From Pseudomonas sp. PDM14 (GTDB lineage: Bacteria > Pseudomonadota > Gammaproteobacteria > Pseudomonadales > Pseudomonadaceae): DNA of 64,000 bases. A program made the translations under genes and the position numbers. Where the stretch lies: NCBI RefSeq assembly GCF_014851905.1, contig NZ_JACVAQ010000001.1, positions 62,001-126,000 of the forward strand. The letters run 5' to 3'. The notes below the pieces were generated by a model, which was not told the DNA's origin, ran no database searches, and saw only the letters and a list, made by a program, of their open reading frames with translations. This document shows positions 10,401 through 20,000 of the stretch, one piece after another (the first letter of the stretch is position 1; each line of letters starts with the position of its first letter).

Positions 10401-10690
10401 AAAGCCAGGAACTCGCCCTGCTGCATAGGTGCTTCGCGATCAATTTTGGGCAGCGCATTCGGCTCCAACACCACCGGATCGCGCTCGCGCTCCCACAGCA
10501 GGGACTCTTCCGCATCACCATCGGCATCACTGAACTCGATGGTAACCAAGTGCAGCAAAGCAGACGTCTTGCTATCACTGAAGGGCTCTACGGAGGAGAT
10601 CACACCGCGGCGGTTACGGACGGTGGCTAGCATACCAACCCGAGGCAACGTAGTTGGTGGAGCTTCGTGGTTTGCGATTGGATGACTCAT
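7412..10690 (-). CDS. SNF2-family helicase, DrmD-like
   Basis: This is a Swi2/Snf2 ATPase of about 1090 residues. Walker A is DVGLGKTVEAGL, Walker B is VDEAHN, and the C-terminal lobe carries ATDAASEGLNLQ and NGRIDRHGQ (motifs V-VI). A charged coiled coil (about residues 960-1070) rich in Glu/Lys/Arg closes the protein. The N-terminal segment beginning with VGMLATVRNRRG is like the start of DrmD, the SNF2 protein of class 1 DISARM, from family knowledge. The next two genes on the strand overlap by 4 and 1 nt. I place the start at 10690 (MSHPIANHE); an in-frame ATG at 10744 is possible, and neither has a strong ribosome-binding site. The gene is first in its operon, with about 250 bp of non-coding DNA upstream that must contain the promoter. 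Confidence 0.8.
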   Translation of the reverse strand: MSHPIANHEAPPTTLPRVGMLATVRNRRGVISSVEPFSDSKTSALLHLVTIEFSDADGDAEESLLWERERDPVVLEPNALPKIDREAPMQQGEFLALQRAARWSALTPFLSASDPHERSEPVPTAPVYGAVSVDDFQLVPLARAMRMPRVSLLLADDVGLGKTVEAGLILAELIRKRRIRRVLIITPAALRTQWQQEMEEKFSLGFDIVDKAATHKLQKEMGLDANPWRALPRIITSYHYLRQPDVLEQFIANCESIKQRGGAQLPWDLLIVDEAHNLMPSNFGEDSDLAKMLRLITPYFEHRLFLTATPHNGHTRCFSGLLQQLDPVRFTQTPDFTDKERKMIGDVLIRRLKSEINDQDRQAGRVPRFAKRYLEPLPLYMFKPEQELAAAVRKFCTQLKGIIRTAPEARMVLNFAIEILRKRLLSCPVAFADSWLRFKEGLAAKEALQAAEVAAARRASEEDIDDDQERESRSRHAAQVVGAWMHPYVDVLQPEIDAIDAALKSLGLDKQPVVQAKPKSDARFDRLRELIGKELRNAEQWKIDERLIIFTEYKTTLDYLVNRLNAEYGAEPGSICQLYGGMHEEEREAVKRAFNDPDAPVRILVATDAASEGLNLQHTARLLMHYEIPWNPSRLEQRNGRIDRHGQSRDVTIFHFTSEDDSDLQFVARVLSKVNDIREDLGSVGELFDAAFQRRMMEMNEDRDVLGDLDHQITSRRSATEDAQVHTQERGEDEKQRLQQLLADLDLSPETLKDTLGVAMSLGASREVLDGPDAKGRMRLRTPLPMRWQAVVDDSLRLPSQRGISGAMPWLVFDNHFFIHNINGRPVFRPSPDTVLLHLGHPLLRQSLNAFARLRFPGGQTDFQLPSRWLVTRGQVPAGVEALVLFTVEEMAVNNLRETFHHWIRTLAVPLSNNTLGEPLPYQGPHHGLLAKPSVADVAAARELWDEVEDDIRALLSNYRAALTQSLRGQLKIAYEQAKEHEKEAFEQRIREVAALQKAQSIEKLKREIEEQRVASIQHQLFDDADALAEKRLRDLEDELKRRQTQFGDLQERLTEEKRRILEQVLPRRFDLRGEAQVFPVTIEIRFPEVGA

Positions 10691-10947
10691 CGACGATTCC
10701 GTTCTGACTTTGCTCGGCGTAGGAATGCTTGTTGACCCATGCATTTCCCTAAAGCTACTGCTGAAAGGACACGTGCCACTAAGCTTTCCCGCATTAGTTG
10801 ACCATTGGCACAGACCTTAACTGCAATGCCTAAGCCCCGCTAGTGATTGGCGACTTAATCCACTGTTTTTATTAAGGAAAAACCCTCAAGGCATAAGGCC
10901 GCCAAGCCAGCATCGCGAGGTCAGCATGGGCTGACAGTCAATTTTCG

Positions 10948-12435
10948 TCAGCGTGCCAAAATCCGCTCGTACTCGGCCTCCAGATATGCATCAACTGCTG
11001 AGGAGTCGAGCTTCCCTTCCTTGTACCAGGCATTCAGCTCCTTGAGCGCCAGCGTTCCGAAACGCACCCAGGCGATGATGTTGGAGCGCAGCATGAACTG
11101 AATCATGTCGCCGCCCGAGCGAACTGCAGCATCAATCCCATCAACGAGGCATAACGTTCCGTGTGCGACCAGCAGCATCCGCCGAAGCTCAGGGTTAGAT
11201 GCCGAAGGGATACACTCCGACCAGTCTTTTTGGTGATAGAAGCGCTGTTTAACGACCCAGGTTACTCGGGTCAGTAGCTCGCTGAGCAGCACCGGAATCG
11301 CCATCGCCAATCCATGACGAAGGTCGTAGCCCTGCTCGAATACCTGGACCGCAATCTTTGCGAAGGTTTGTCTGTGCTTTCCGAACTCGCCGACATTGAT
11401 AAATTGCAACAGTGCGAAGAATGGAATGGGGATTCCCGATCCACGCTGCTGCGCGCCAGACGAGCCAGCCATGTCGGAGAACAGATGCCCCAGCCAATTC
11501 ATGAAACCGCAGAACAGTTTGGCAACCAGGTTCGACCCTTGGAGCTCGAAGGTATCTGTATCCACGCTGATGAGCCGGCCACCATCGACAAAGTGGGCCG
11601 TACTAGTGAACTGATCCAGTATCGAGAAAAACAAGCCAACCAGGTCCGGTGAGTGAGCAAGACTCTTGATGTGATGATTGCGCGTGCTCATATCGAACAG
11701 GCCACCAACATCGCCACCGTGTCGATGGTCGTAATTGACCTTGTACATACGCTCGAGGAAGCCGATAGCGCTAGCTGTCGGATCCTTACCCTCACGTGGC
11801 CCTTTCCAACCATTCCAGGAGGCGAATGTCTGCACCGCCTTGTCGGTCATGTCATCAGTGAAGTGGGTGAGCGCCCCCTGCCCGGGAAGGCCGACGAACA
11901 GTACATCGACCAATCCGCCTATCAAGCCGCAGGTACCTGCGATCATGTAGTCGTACTTGTCGCACTGTGCGCCCTTGAATGAGAAGTCGTCACGGATGCG
12001 CTTTTCAAGGGCAATGCGTTGACTTGCACTCATCAGATCCCGGAAAGGATCTTGCCCAATCTCAATCTGCTGACGATGCGCGTAAGACGCCACCTGATCC
12101 AGGTAGCCGCGCCAATCGCCACCACTGCCCACTTCGATGAAATCGAGGCTAGGGAGCGGCGCGCTGCTGCAGACGATTTCTTCCTGTACGAAGAGGCTGG
12201 TCTCGACGAGCAGTGCGTCTTCCTCGTCCACGTCGAGTACCACCTGACTTTCCTCGATGAGCGCTCTCGCCTGGAATAACATCAGCTCTAGATGTTGATG
12301 GCTCTCAGCCTGGGCCGCCTGCATGTCCTCCAAGGCACCATCGAGCAACCCCAAATGCCGTTGAGCAGCATCTGTCTGGTGCTTCTGCACCAGCATCGCT
12401 TGTGCATGCTCGGTCAGCGGCTCCTTCTTACTCAT
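10948..12435 (-). CDS. Unrecognised 495-residue membrane-associated protein, second gene of a coupled pair
   Basis: I do not recognise a family. The N-terminal ~130 residues are acidic and helical. A hydrophobic segment rich in Gly/Leu/Val follows (AGTCGLIGGLVDVLFVGLPG, about residues 165-185), and further hydrophobic stretches lie around residues 300-320 and 360-400. A conserved-looking central block with RNHHIKSLAHSPDLVGLFFS suggests a defined domain. Its ATG overlaps the stop of the upstream TerB-like gene (ATGA), so the two are co-translated and probably form a complex at the membrane. No nuclease, ATPase or nucleotide-binding motif is evident. The position between two defence-like modules makes a role in defence or stress plausible, but this is context only. 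Confidence 0.7.
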   Translation of the reverse strand: MSKKEPLTEHAQAMLVQKHQTDAAQRHLGLLDGALEDMQAAQAESHQHLELMLFQARALIEESQVVLDVDEEDALLVETSLFVQEEIVCSSAPLPSLDFIEVGSGGDWRGYLDQVASYAHRQQIEIGQDPFRDLMSASQRIALEKRIRDDFSFKGAQCDKYDYMIAGTCGLIGGLVDVLFVGLPGQGALTHFTDDMTDKAVQTFASWNGWKGPREGKDPTASAIGFLERMYKVNYDHRHGGDVGGLFDMSTRNHHIKSLAHSPDLVGLFFSILDQFTSTAHFVDGGRLISVDTDTFELQGSNLVAKLFCGFMNWLGHLFSDMAGSSGAQQRGSGIPIPFFALLQFINVGEFGKHRQTFAKIAVQVFEQGYDLRHGLAMAIPVLLSELLTRVTWVVKQRFYHQKDWSECIPSASNPELRRMLLVAHGTLCLVDGIDAAVRSGGDMIQFMLRSNIIAWVRFGTLALKELNAWYKEGKLDSSAVDAYLEAEYERILAR

Positions 12436-14111
12436 GAGAAGAGCCCGGTCAGCTTGTCCTTGGCCTTACTGGCCATATCTGCGGCGCCACCTGCTAAAAC
12501 ATCGCCGACATTGAAATAGCCAATGGCTTCAAAGGCCCGCGCGAGGTCTTCCAGATCTTTAGTCGAAACGCCTGGCTTGACCGCCAACTTGACAACGTCG
12601 ACCTGCTGACCGTTCTTCTCCTGACTGAATGAGCGCTCTTCGTAAAACCCTCTGATGAAGTCGTACAACTCCGCCTTGGTCGGCTCCTTGGTGAGCGTCT
12701 TGAGTTTGGCTTCGTCCAGGAACCGGGCACAGCGCAGCTTGGTAGCACTATTCTGCGCCGCCTCGGACTTGCTGGTGAGCACAGCCCCAGCGCCAGTCAA
12801 CTGCCCCATCATTGCCATGAGGCGCTGGATTTTTTGGCTCTGATCCCCGTGCTCCATGAGTGCTTGGTTGAGCCGCGCAGTGATGTGGTTAATGTCCTGC
12901 ATCAACAAAGAGATAGTGGCCTGGGTTTGCTTGATGACCTCAACCAACATCAACTCGCGCCGCTTTGACCGAGTCAACTCGTCAGCGCCAGTCAGCTTGC
13001 GTACTCCCGCATACGCCCCAACGCCGATCAACACTGCGACGCCGATTCCGGTCGTCATGCCCGACAAGCCCAGCAGCCCCCCCATACCCAGAGTTGCCAA
13101 ACCTGACGTCAGCCCCGCGGCAGACATGCCAATCACCGAACCAGAGAGATACACCGCAGCAAGGGGTGTACCGATAGCCGCTGCTTTTGCGGAAAGCAAC
13201 TTCAGGGCACTCACAACCTGGTCATCCGTGACGTCCTCCTTGAGCATGCTGTGGTCGTTTCGGATTGCGGCCACTGCGAGATCAACCTCTCCCTCTGTAA
13301 CCTGCAGGAGTGCGCGGTTCTTCTGCAGGAAACCGAATTCAGACAGAGAGCTGCCACCAGTGGAGAAATAAAGATTGATCAAGTCCTTCGTCAGCGAGAT
13401 GTGTAGCGACCTGATTTGCCCATGCGGGCAATGGGTGTCGATTTCCTCAAGCAGCGCCTCGATCGGCACCGCACGCTCGAAAGCCGTCATGTAAGTTCGG
13501 ATGCTGAATCGAGACTCGGAGCTGAGATTGAGACGAGTCATCAGCAGCAATATCTCTGCGAACTCCTTTTCGTCGATGACGGAGTCGTTGTCATAGGCCA
13601 TGTTCACGATGACCTTGAGGTAGGCCACTTTGACCACCTCATCCATCTCATCGATGGGTATCAGCTGCTTTTCGTCTTGGAAATCGCTGAAATTATCAAT
13701 CAATCCCTGCAGCACTGATGCAAGAGCCGCATAGTTACAATCAGTCAGATCCTTAATCACAAGCTGGCTATCGTCCTTCTTGGAGATGACCAGAGTGTCC
13801 TCAAGCTTGTCCAGGTTCTTCCCGACATGCAGTTGGGAGTATTTAACGGCAGCGATCGCCTCATAGGACACCGGGATAGGATCGGCGAAGGCAGAGCGGT
13901 AGATTAGATGTTCACCCACGAACATCAAACCGTCCTTTCCGGAGCCAAACAACGTGTTGTCGAACAAGGCCACGACGCTCCCAGGCAAACCGCTATACCC
14001 AAAGGCCTTGATTGCGTTATTCAGTTTTTTTTCGTCTATCCCTGGGGCAATGGAAATGTTCTTGCTAGAGATCGATCCCAGATTTTCGCGAAGGTAGGCG
14101 CTAGCACTCAT
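12432..14111 (-). CDS. TerB-like, glycine-rich membrane protein of unknown function
   Basis: The start at 14111 (MSASAYLREN) is preceded by AAAAGGA at good spacing, which is better than the in-frame start 36 nt upstream. Of the 559 residues, the first ~130 look like a beta-rich PH-like domain (LFDNTLFGSGKDGLMFVGEH). Residues about 165-260 resemble a TerB-type helical domain with an acidic loop (MAYDNDSVIDEKEFAEIL). A long Gly/Ala/Leu hydrophobic region spans roughly residues 330-385, followed by a coiled-coil stretch. The C-terminus ends in a small helical tail. TerB-like domains occur in tellurite/phage-stress modules, so a membrane-stress or defence role is reasonable but unproven. It is coupled by ATGA overlap to the downstream 495-residue protein. 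Confidence 0.7.
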   Translation of the reverse strand: MSASAYLRENLGSISSKNISIAPGIDEKKLNNAIKAFGYSGLPGSVVALFDNTLFGSGKDGLMFVGEHLIYRSAFADPIPVSYEAIAAVKYSQLHVGKNLDKLEDTLVISKKDDSQLVIKDLTDCNYAALASVLQGLIDNFSDFQDEKQLIPIDEMDEVVKVAYLKVIVNMAYDNDSVIDEKEFAEILLLMTRLNLSSESRFSIRTYMTAFERAVPIEALLEEIDTHCPHGQIRSLHISLTKDLINLYFSTGGSSLSEFGFLQKNRALLQVTEGEVDLAVAAIRNDHSMLKEDVTDDQVVSALKLLSAKAAAIGTPLAAVYLSGSVIGMSAAGLTSGLATLGMGGLLGLSGMTTGIGVAVLIGVGAYAGVRKLTGADELTRSKRRELMLVEVIKQTQATISLLMQDINHITARLNQALMEHGDQSQKIQRLMAMMGQLTGAGAVLTSKSEAAQNSATKLRCARFLDEAKLKTLTKEPTKAELYDFIRGFYEERSFSQEKNGQQVDVVKLAVKPGVSTKDLEDLARAFEAIGYFNVGDVLAGGAADMASKAKDKLTGLFS

Positions 14112-14227
14112 GGAATGTCCTTTTCTAGGTTGGGCGAGTCGCGACATGCTAACCCGCGTGATGGCCGAGTGCCATCCGAACTAAAAGCTACTGCGCCTAG
14201 TGCAGTAGCGGACTAGATATCTAATCC

Positions 14228-14332
14228 CTATTGAGCCTCATGAGCACGCTTGAGCTCTGAATACTCACGATACAGTTCGTAGCCTTTTCTGATCACCACC
14301 ACCAATCCGATGACTGCCAATAGATTTTTCAT
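14228..14332 (-). CDS. 34-residue single-span membrane peptide
   Basis: A short reading frame starts with ATG at 14332, preceded by AGAGG seven bases upstream. The peptide begins MKNLLAVIGLVVVIRKGYEL: a hydrophobic N-terminal segment of about 13 residues, then a basic-aromatic stretch and a charged tail (YSELKRAHEAQ). It lies about 115 bp upstream of, and on the same strand as, the TerB-like/membrane-protein pair, so it may be the first gene of that operon. Small size makes chance possible, but the ribosome-binding site plus the TM-then-charged layout support a real gene. Confidence 0.45.
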   Translation of the reverse strand: MKNLLAVIGLVVVIRKGYELYREYSELKRAHEAQ

Positions 14333-14371
14333 TGGTAAATCCTCTTTGGTTGACTACTACAGCCAGAGTGC

Positions 14372-15952
14372 TCACTGCAAAATTTCATTGGGCTCATGCC
14401 CAACCAGGGCAAGCTCAAGATCTGCCCGGTCTACCCATTCCCCAGCGAGCTCACCCTTAACGGCCACACCCAGTTGGCGGAAATCATTGACCTGCTTGAC
14501 CAGGTTGGCCTTGCCGCTGACCAGCTGATCACGCGCCTTGCGGTAGGCGTCCTGGGCTTTGTCCAGGCTGTTGCCGATGGCATCCATGCTGCCGAGGAAG
14601 GTACGCAGCTTGTCGTAGACCTTGCCAGCGCGCTCGGCCAGTTCGGCGGTGTGCTTGTTCTGGTCCTCGAAGCGCCAGAGCTGTCGAACGATGTTGAGGC
14701 TGGTGAGCAAGGTGGTCGGGGTGGCGACCAGCACGTTCTGCTCGATGGCCTTCTGGAACAGGGTCTCGTCAGCCTTAAGCGCTTCGACGAACGCCGACTC
14801 GATGGGCACGAACATGAACACCATCTCCGGGGCATTCAGCCCGGGCAGGTCAAAGTAATGACGGTCGGACAGCTCCTTGATCCGTTGCCCTACCGCGCTG
14901 ACGTGCTCGGCCAGGGCCAGACGGCGCACGGTTTCGTCTTCGGCGTTGATGTAGCGGGTGTAGGCGTTGAGTGAGACCTTGGCGTCGATGATCAGGTGCT
15001 TGCCTTGTGGCAGATGCACGATCACATCCGGCCGCTGGCGGTTGGTTTCGCAGTTGATGCTGACCTCACGCTCGAAGTCGCGGCCATTGACCAGGCCGGA
15101 GCGCTCCAGCACGTTCTCCAGAATCAGCTCCCCCCAGTTGCCCTGAGCTTTCTTCTGGCCTTTGAGTGCGGTGGCCAGATCGTGAGCCTCCTGAGTGATT
15201 TGCTGGTTTAGCTCCTTCAGATGCAGCAGCTCCTGAGTCAGGGCAGCCTGTTGCTGGACATCCTTGTGGTGGATGTCTTCAACCTTGGTGCGGAAGCCCT
15301 CGATCTGCTCGCGGAAGGGCTTGAGCAGCGCATCCAGCGACTGCTGGCTGTGCTGCGAGAAGGCCTGGCCCTTGGCCTCGAAGATCTGCCCGGCAAGCTG
15401 CTCGAACTCCAGTTTGAGCTGGTCGCGGCTTTCCTTGAGCAACTGCTGTTGCTCGGCAAAGTGCTGCTGCTTCTGCTCCAGGCTGCTGCTGAGGGTGGCG
15501 TGCTCCTTGGACAGGTTGGCGAACTTGTCCTGCATCACCTCATGATTACTCTGCAGGCGCTCATGGGTCTGTTTAAGCTCGGAGTGCTGCTGCGCAAGCT
15601 GAGTGTGCTGCGCACTCGCTGCGCTGGCTTGACTTTGCGCTTCAACAAGGCGGGCAAGCTGTTGCTTTTGCTCATCGCGCAGCGTGGCTAGCTCCTCCTG
15701 AGCGAACTCCATCCGACGCTGCAGCTGTTCGGCATGAGCCTTCTCCGCTCGCGCAGCAGCCGTTTGTTCGCGCAACTCAGCCTCTTGCTGCTGGCTCTGC
15801 TGCTGCATCTGCCCCAACTGCAGCAGGTAATGCTGTAGCCCGGCCACAGCCTCTCGACGACGCATAATCTGCCAGAACAATGCCAGCGCCATCACGCATG
15901 CCACCAGCAGAGTGATACCCACTACCCCCCAGGACATTTCGATACCGTTCAC
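14372..15952 (-). CDS. rmuC: DNA recombination protein RmuC
   Basis: RmuC is a membrane-anchored protein with a nuclease-like fold that limits inversions at short inverted repeats. The 526 residues show the family layout: one N-terminal transmembrane helix (SWGVVGITLLVACVMALALF), a Gln/Glu-rich coiled coil over about residues 35-220, then the conserved RmuC domain with GNWGELILENVLERSGL, the ID.K nuclease-like core (HLIIDAKVSLNAY) and FVPIESAF. The start is a GTG at 15952 with AAGGAG seven bases upstream. It is divergent from the WYL regulator, with about 125 bp between them. Finding rmuC inside an accessory island is somewhat unusual; whether the chromosome has a second copy cannot be seen here. 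Confidence 0.92.
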   Translation of the reverse strand: MNGIEMSWGVVGITLLVACVMALALFWQIMRRREAVAGLQHYLLQLGQMQQQSQQQEAELREQTAAARAEKAHAEQLQRRMEFAQEELATLRDEQKQQLARLVEAQSQASAASAQHTQLAQQHSELKQTHERLQSNHEVMQDKFANLSKEHATLSSSLEQKQQHFAEQQQLLKESRDQLKLEFEQLAGQIFEAKGQAFSQHSQQSLDALLKPFREQIEGFRTKVEDIHHKDVQQQAALTQELLHLKELNQQITQEAHDLATALKGQKKAQGNWGELILENVLERSGLVNGRDFEREVSINCETNRQRPDVIVHLPQGKHLIIDAKVSLNAYTRYINAEDETVRRLALAEHVSAVGQRIKELSDRHYFDLPGLNAPEMVFMFVPIESAFVEALKADETLFQKAIEQNVLVATPTTLLTSLNIVRQLWRFEDQNKHTAELAERAGKVYDKLRTFLGSMDAIGNSLDKAQDAYRKARDQLVSGKANLVKQVNDFRQLGVAVKGELAGEWVDRADLELALVGHEPNEILQ

Positions 15953-16079
15953 TGTGCTTCTCCTTACTCGCGGCGGCTACAGCGCCTACTTGAATGACGC
16001 CATCAGAATATGTAGCTTTAAATGACGCATCTACGGTGTTTACGTGTACAGGTAAAGTTTTCGAGCAGATGGAGATGGC

Positions 16080-16955
16080 ATGAAACGCAAGCAAGAAATC
16101 GAGTCAGTGCGCTGGGATCTGGCGCTGCGCTACCGCCTGATCGAGACGGTAGCCTGGTGGGAAGGCCGTTTGACAACAGGTCACCTGATGCAGAGCTTCG
16201 GCATCAGTCGCCAACAGGCCTCGAAGGACATCAACTCCTACATTAGCGAGTACGCGCCGAAGAACCTGGAATACGACAAGCATTTGAAGGGGTATGTGCC
16301 GAGCCGCCACTTCAAACCACTGTTCATTGACGACAGTGCCAGCGCTTACCTGCATTTGCTTAATCAAAACTACGAGCGGGCGCCCCACATCGATGGACTG
16401 GCTCTAGCCTATGCCCACACCGAAGTACTGGGTGTACCGGATAGATCTGTCCGCCCAGAGGTCTTGCGCCCTCTGCTCAAAGCCTGCCGAGAGGGGCTGC
16501 GACTGGAATGCGAGTATGTGTCTTTCAGCACCCCGGACGTTGAGACCAGGTTGATTGCTCCACACACGCTGATCTACACAGGTATGCGTTGGCATGTACG
16601 CGCTTACTGCGAGAAGAACCGCGACTACCGCGACTTCGTTCTGAGCCGTTTCCGCGGCGAGCCTGAATTGATAGACGATGAGACCGAAAACACACGAGAG
16701 CAAGATCCGGGCTGGACGACCCAAGTACAGGTCATCATAGAACCGGACACCCGCCTAAAAGCGGTGCAGCAGGCCATCATCGAAACTGACTACGGGATGC
16801 AGGATGGTCGCCTGATTATCGAAACTAAGGGTGCACTGGTGCAGTACGTTCTACAGCGTTACCAGATCGACCCAACCAAGGTACATACCAAGGCGGCGGC
16901 ACAGCAGATTGTGGTAGTAAATCTGGATGAACTACAGGACTGGCTTTACCACTGA
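16080..16955 (+). CDS. WYL-domain transcriptional regulator, BrxR/CapW type
   Basis: This 291-residue regulator has an N-terminal winged helix-turn-helix (SFGISRQQASKDINSYI, about residues 35-55), a central linker and a WYL domain (HTLIYTGMRWHVRAYCE, about residues 160-180), followed by a C-terminal extension. This is the layout of BrxR and CapW, regulators that repress BREX, CBASS and other defence operons and are thought to sense a ligand through the WYL fold. The start has GGAG five bases upstream. It is transcribed in the same direction as the helicase-nuclease gene, about 120 bp away, and divergent from rmuC. It is therefore a probable regulator of the downstream pair. No operator palindrome was convincingly seen in the short intergenic regions. 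Confidence 0.85.
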   Translation: MKRKQEIESVRWDLALRYRLIETVAWWEGRLTTGHLMQSFGISRQQASKDINSYISEYAPKNLEYDKHLKGYVPSRHFKPLFIDDSASAYLHLLNQNYERAPHIDGLALAYAHTEVLGVPDRSVRPEVLRPLLKACREGLRLECEYVSFSTPDVETRLIAPHTLIYTGMRWHVRAYCEKNRDYRDFVLSRFRGEPELIDDETENTREQDPGWTTQVQVIIEPDTRLKAVQQAIIETDYGMQDGRLIIETKGALVQYVLQRYQIDPTKVHTKAAAQQIVVVNLDELQDWLYH

Positions 16956-17074
16956 GACTGGCCAGTTATCAGTGTGGACTCAACCGCAGCCTGCCATCCC
17001 CTACGGCTAAAACCCCAATGCACTAACTAATTCAAAGCAACACCGTACGCATCGATAAGCACAGGACTGCCGCC

Positions 17075-20000
17075 ATGCCGAAGAAACCCAGGGACACCAA
17101 GGGCGATAGCCGCCCTCCGGAAACATCCCGCTTGCACAAAGACGACTTGTTCACTGACATCCCATCTCCGCAGAAGGGGGCGGTCAGTGCTGCGCTTAGC
17201 GACGAGATAAATTCGCACCGGGCCAGGCTGGCGCCGTTTTTCAATGGGCACGCCAAGCCTAACCCGTCGGTAAGTTTCGCAAACGACGGCACTGGCTTCG
17301 GGAAGTCCTACAACGTATTCGACCAGTTCATCGAGCACGCGGCAATGCGTGGCGAACGTGGTGGCCACCGCAACCTGTTCTTTATCACCCCGCACAAGGC
17401 ACAGATAGACGTCTCTAAGGCAACCCAGGAGAAGGCGGCCGCTCGGGGCGTCAGTATCCTCAGCTTCCTGGCGGAACAGGACTTATCCGACCTCAATTTT
17501 GTCGGCTGGGTATCGGGTGTTTGCAATGAAGATCTATACGTCGGCTGGACGAGGGCTCTCAAAGCTGAGTACTACCGCGAGACTATTGGTGAACTGCATA
17601 GCGCGATTAGTGGACTCAAGCTCACTGAGTCTGAGCAGACTCGATTCCTGAAGTCAGGTGTCACCGACTACCTGCGAGAAGCCGACCTTGAGCGTCGGAT
17701 TGATGCCGCTAAAAGCCGGCTGCTCTATGCGTTGCAAGACTTAGCCAAGGCTGTAATCCGGGAGAAGATTGGTTTTGAGTTCCAGACCATCCACGAGCGT
17801 TTTCAGCGCGCCAAAGACGACCGTGATCGGGCCAAGATCCAAATCATCGATCACGTTCTACCGTTCGAGCGGGCCAAGGTGGGACCCACCATCTTCGTTG
17901 CCACCACCGCCCGATTCCTGAAACGCGCGTTCATCGGATATTTAGACAACAAGAAAGAACCCAATATCAAGAAGCTGGGTTTTGACGAAATTCTCGGAGC
18001 TAAGCGCAGCCCAACTGATGCGAACGAGGACGCCGCCGCCCCGATTGGGGCAGCCTGCAGCCTGAGCCATGATGAGCAAATTGCGTACCTGAAGAGTGAC
18101 TTCTTCCTCCCCGACGAGGCCAACTATTTCCAGCTGAACGGAATCACCTTCAACCTCGTCATCGACGAGGAGCACGACAGCTACGACCGGATTTTTGAGG
18201 ACGGTAAAAAGAAGCTGATCAGCGAGAAGGTCAAGCCCCCTCATGTTATTGCCGGCCTCCACCGCCTGATGGAAATGATTTCGACAACGTATGGCGCTGA
18301 CGAGGAGGAGCCCATCGCGTTCAACGAAGCTGTTGAGCTGATGAATGATCTCCGCCGACATTACGATGAGGACTGCAAAGCCAGCGTCAGCCTGGACTCC
18401 ATACTGCAAATGTGTTCCGGGAATGTCGGCCACATCACCATCGACAACCGCGATGTCGAGCAGATCCTCGCCTTATCACGCAACATTTTCAGCATGACGC
18501 CAAGGCGCTTCTACAACGAGGATGCCCTCAAGCGGATTCGAATGCGGTCTGTCTGCGGCAAGAGTGAGATCCGCTTGTCCTTTAACGATGGAGGCCGCTG
18601 TGAGGACCCTACTCTGTACGACTTCTTGCAGGTCATGCTTTGCGCCCTGTACGCGTGCTCCAAGATCCCTCAGAACAGCCCGCTAATACATTTGCTAGCA
18701 CTGGGCGAAGATGCCAGTCAGAACGCCCCACTTTCTGAGTTCATCACGAAGTCTCGCCAGCATAGCTCCTACGTCGCATCTATTTTCGACCGTGCCAAAG
18801 ACGCCGAGATTTTCGTAGATGCGTTCTTCACCTTCTTCGCTCCCAAAATCGTGTTTTCACTGGTCAAGGTGGACAAGATCCCCTTCGGAAATGACGCGGT
18901 GAAGAACCGTATTTTTGTCGACTTCCACCTCGACCTGATCCTGGAGCTACCTGAAGTCAAACTGCTTCGCATCCTGTATGGCACACAGAACAGCGCGATG
19001 TGCCTGAGCGCCACAACGGGCTTCAAAGACTCCTACTCTGGGAACTTCTCCAGGAAAATGCTGAGCCGCTATGGGGAAGCGCTTGGCGATAACCTTGGTG
19101 TACGAGTAATTCAGCGGTCTGTAGCGGACGTAAGTGCAATGGAAGACCTCCGTGAGGCCCGCGCCAAAGCCAGAACGATGCAAGTCAGGCCCTTCTACAA
19201 CACCTCTGCAGATGACATCAGCGGTCTGCGCAGCGATCCTGCCTTCCAGAGTGCTTACAAATTCTGGTCAAACGCTCTGCTTCCTCAGGGCTACCGTGAA
19301 AGCAAGTATCGAATGTCAGCCTACCGCCGGCAGATCGAGGCCATGCTCATGGCCGCCTGGGATGGAAAGAACACCTTCATTCTCTCCCTGAACAACCGTT
19401 TTGCAGATCTTTTTAGAACCCTGTTGGCACAGGGCCTTGAGGGGCGCTTGAAGGGTTTTCGGCGTAAGCACCAAGACAAGATTTTCGAGCTGAAACCTTT
19501 TGAGGACAAAACCAGGATCAGGGTCATCCTCTTCAGCTCCCAGTTGGCTAAAGAGGTCGACATCGACGAGTACCTTAAGGTTGATGCAGATACTCGCATT
19601 TGTCTGATCTCCGCATATGGCAGCGCTGGTACCGGCCTCAATCTGTTCATTGAGCGAAGCGAGGACAACTTCCACCAAGACTTCGACCGCCTGGTGCTGG
19701 TCAATACCCCCTTCTACAGTGCGATCCGCGAGAAGGACACCGGCCTCAACACCGTCAAAAACCATATTCTCCTGCTGAAACACATCTCATCCGGGGAGAA
19801 CGAGGCTGTTCGTTTGTCTGAGTTCGACTCAAACCTGATGCAGCCCAAGAATCGCCGCATCCTGAACCACGAGCATGATCTAGCAGTGCTCAAGGCCATC
19901 ATCCAGGCTGTAGGTCGCGTTGAAAGACGGGATAGCTATCTCCACACCGAAATCTTCCTACCGAGTGACGTCATCGACGACTTGGTGGTGAGGTATAGCC

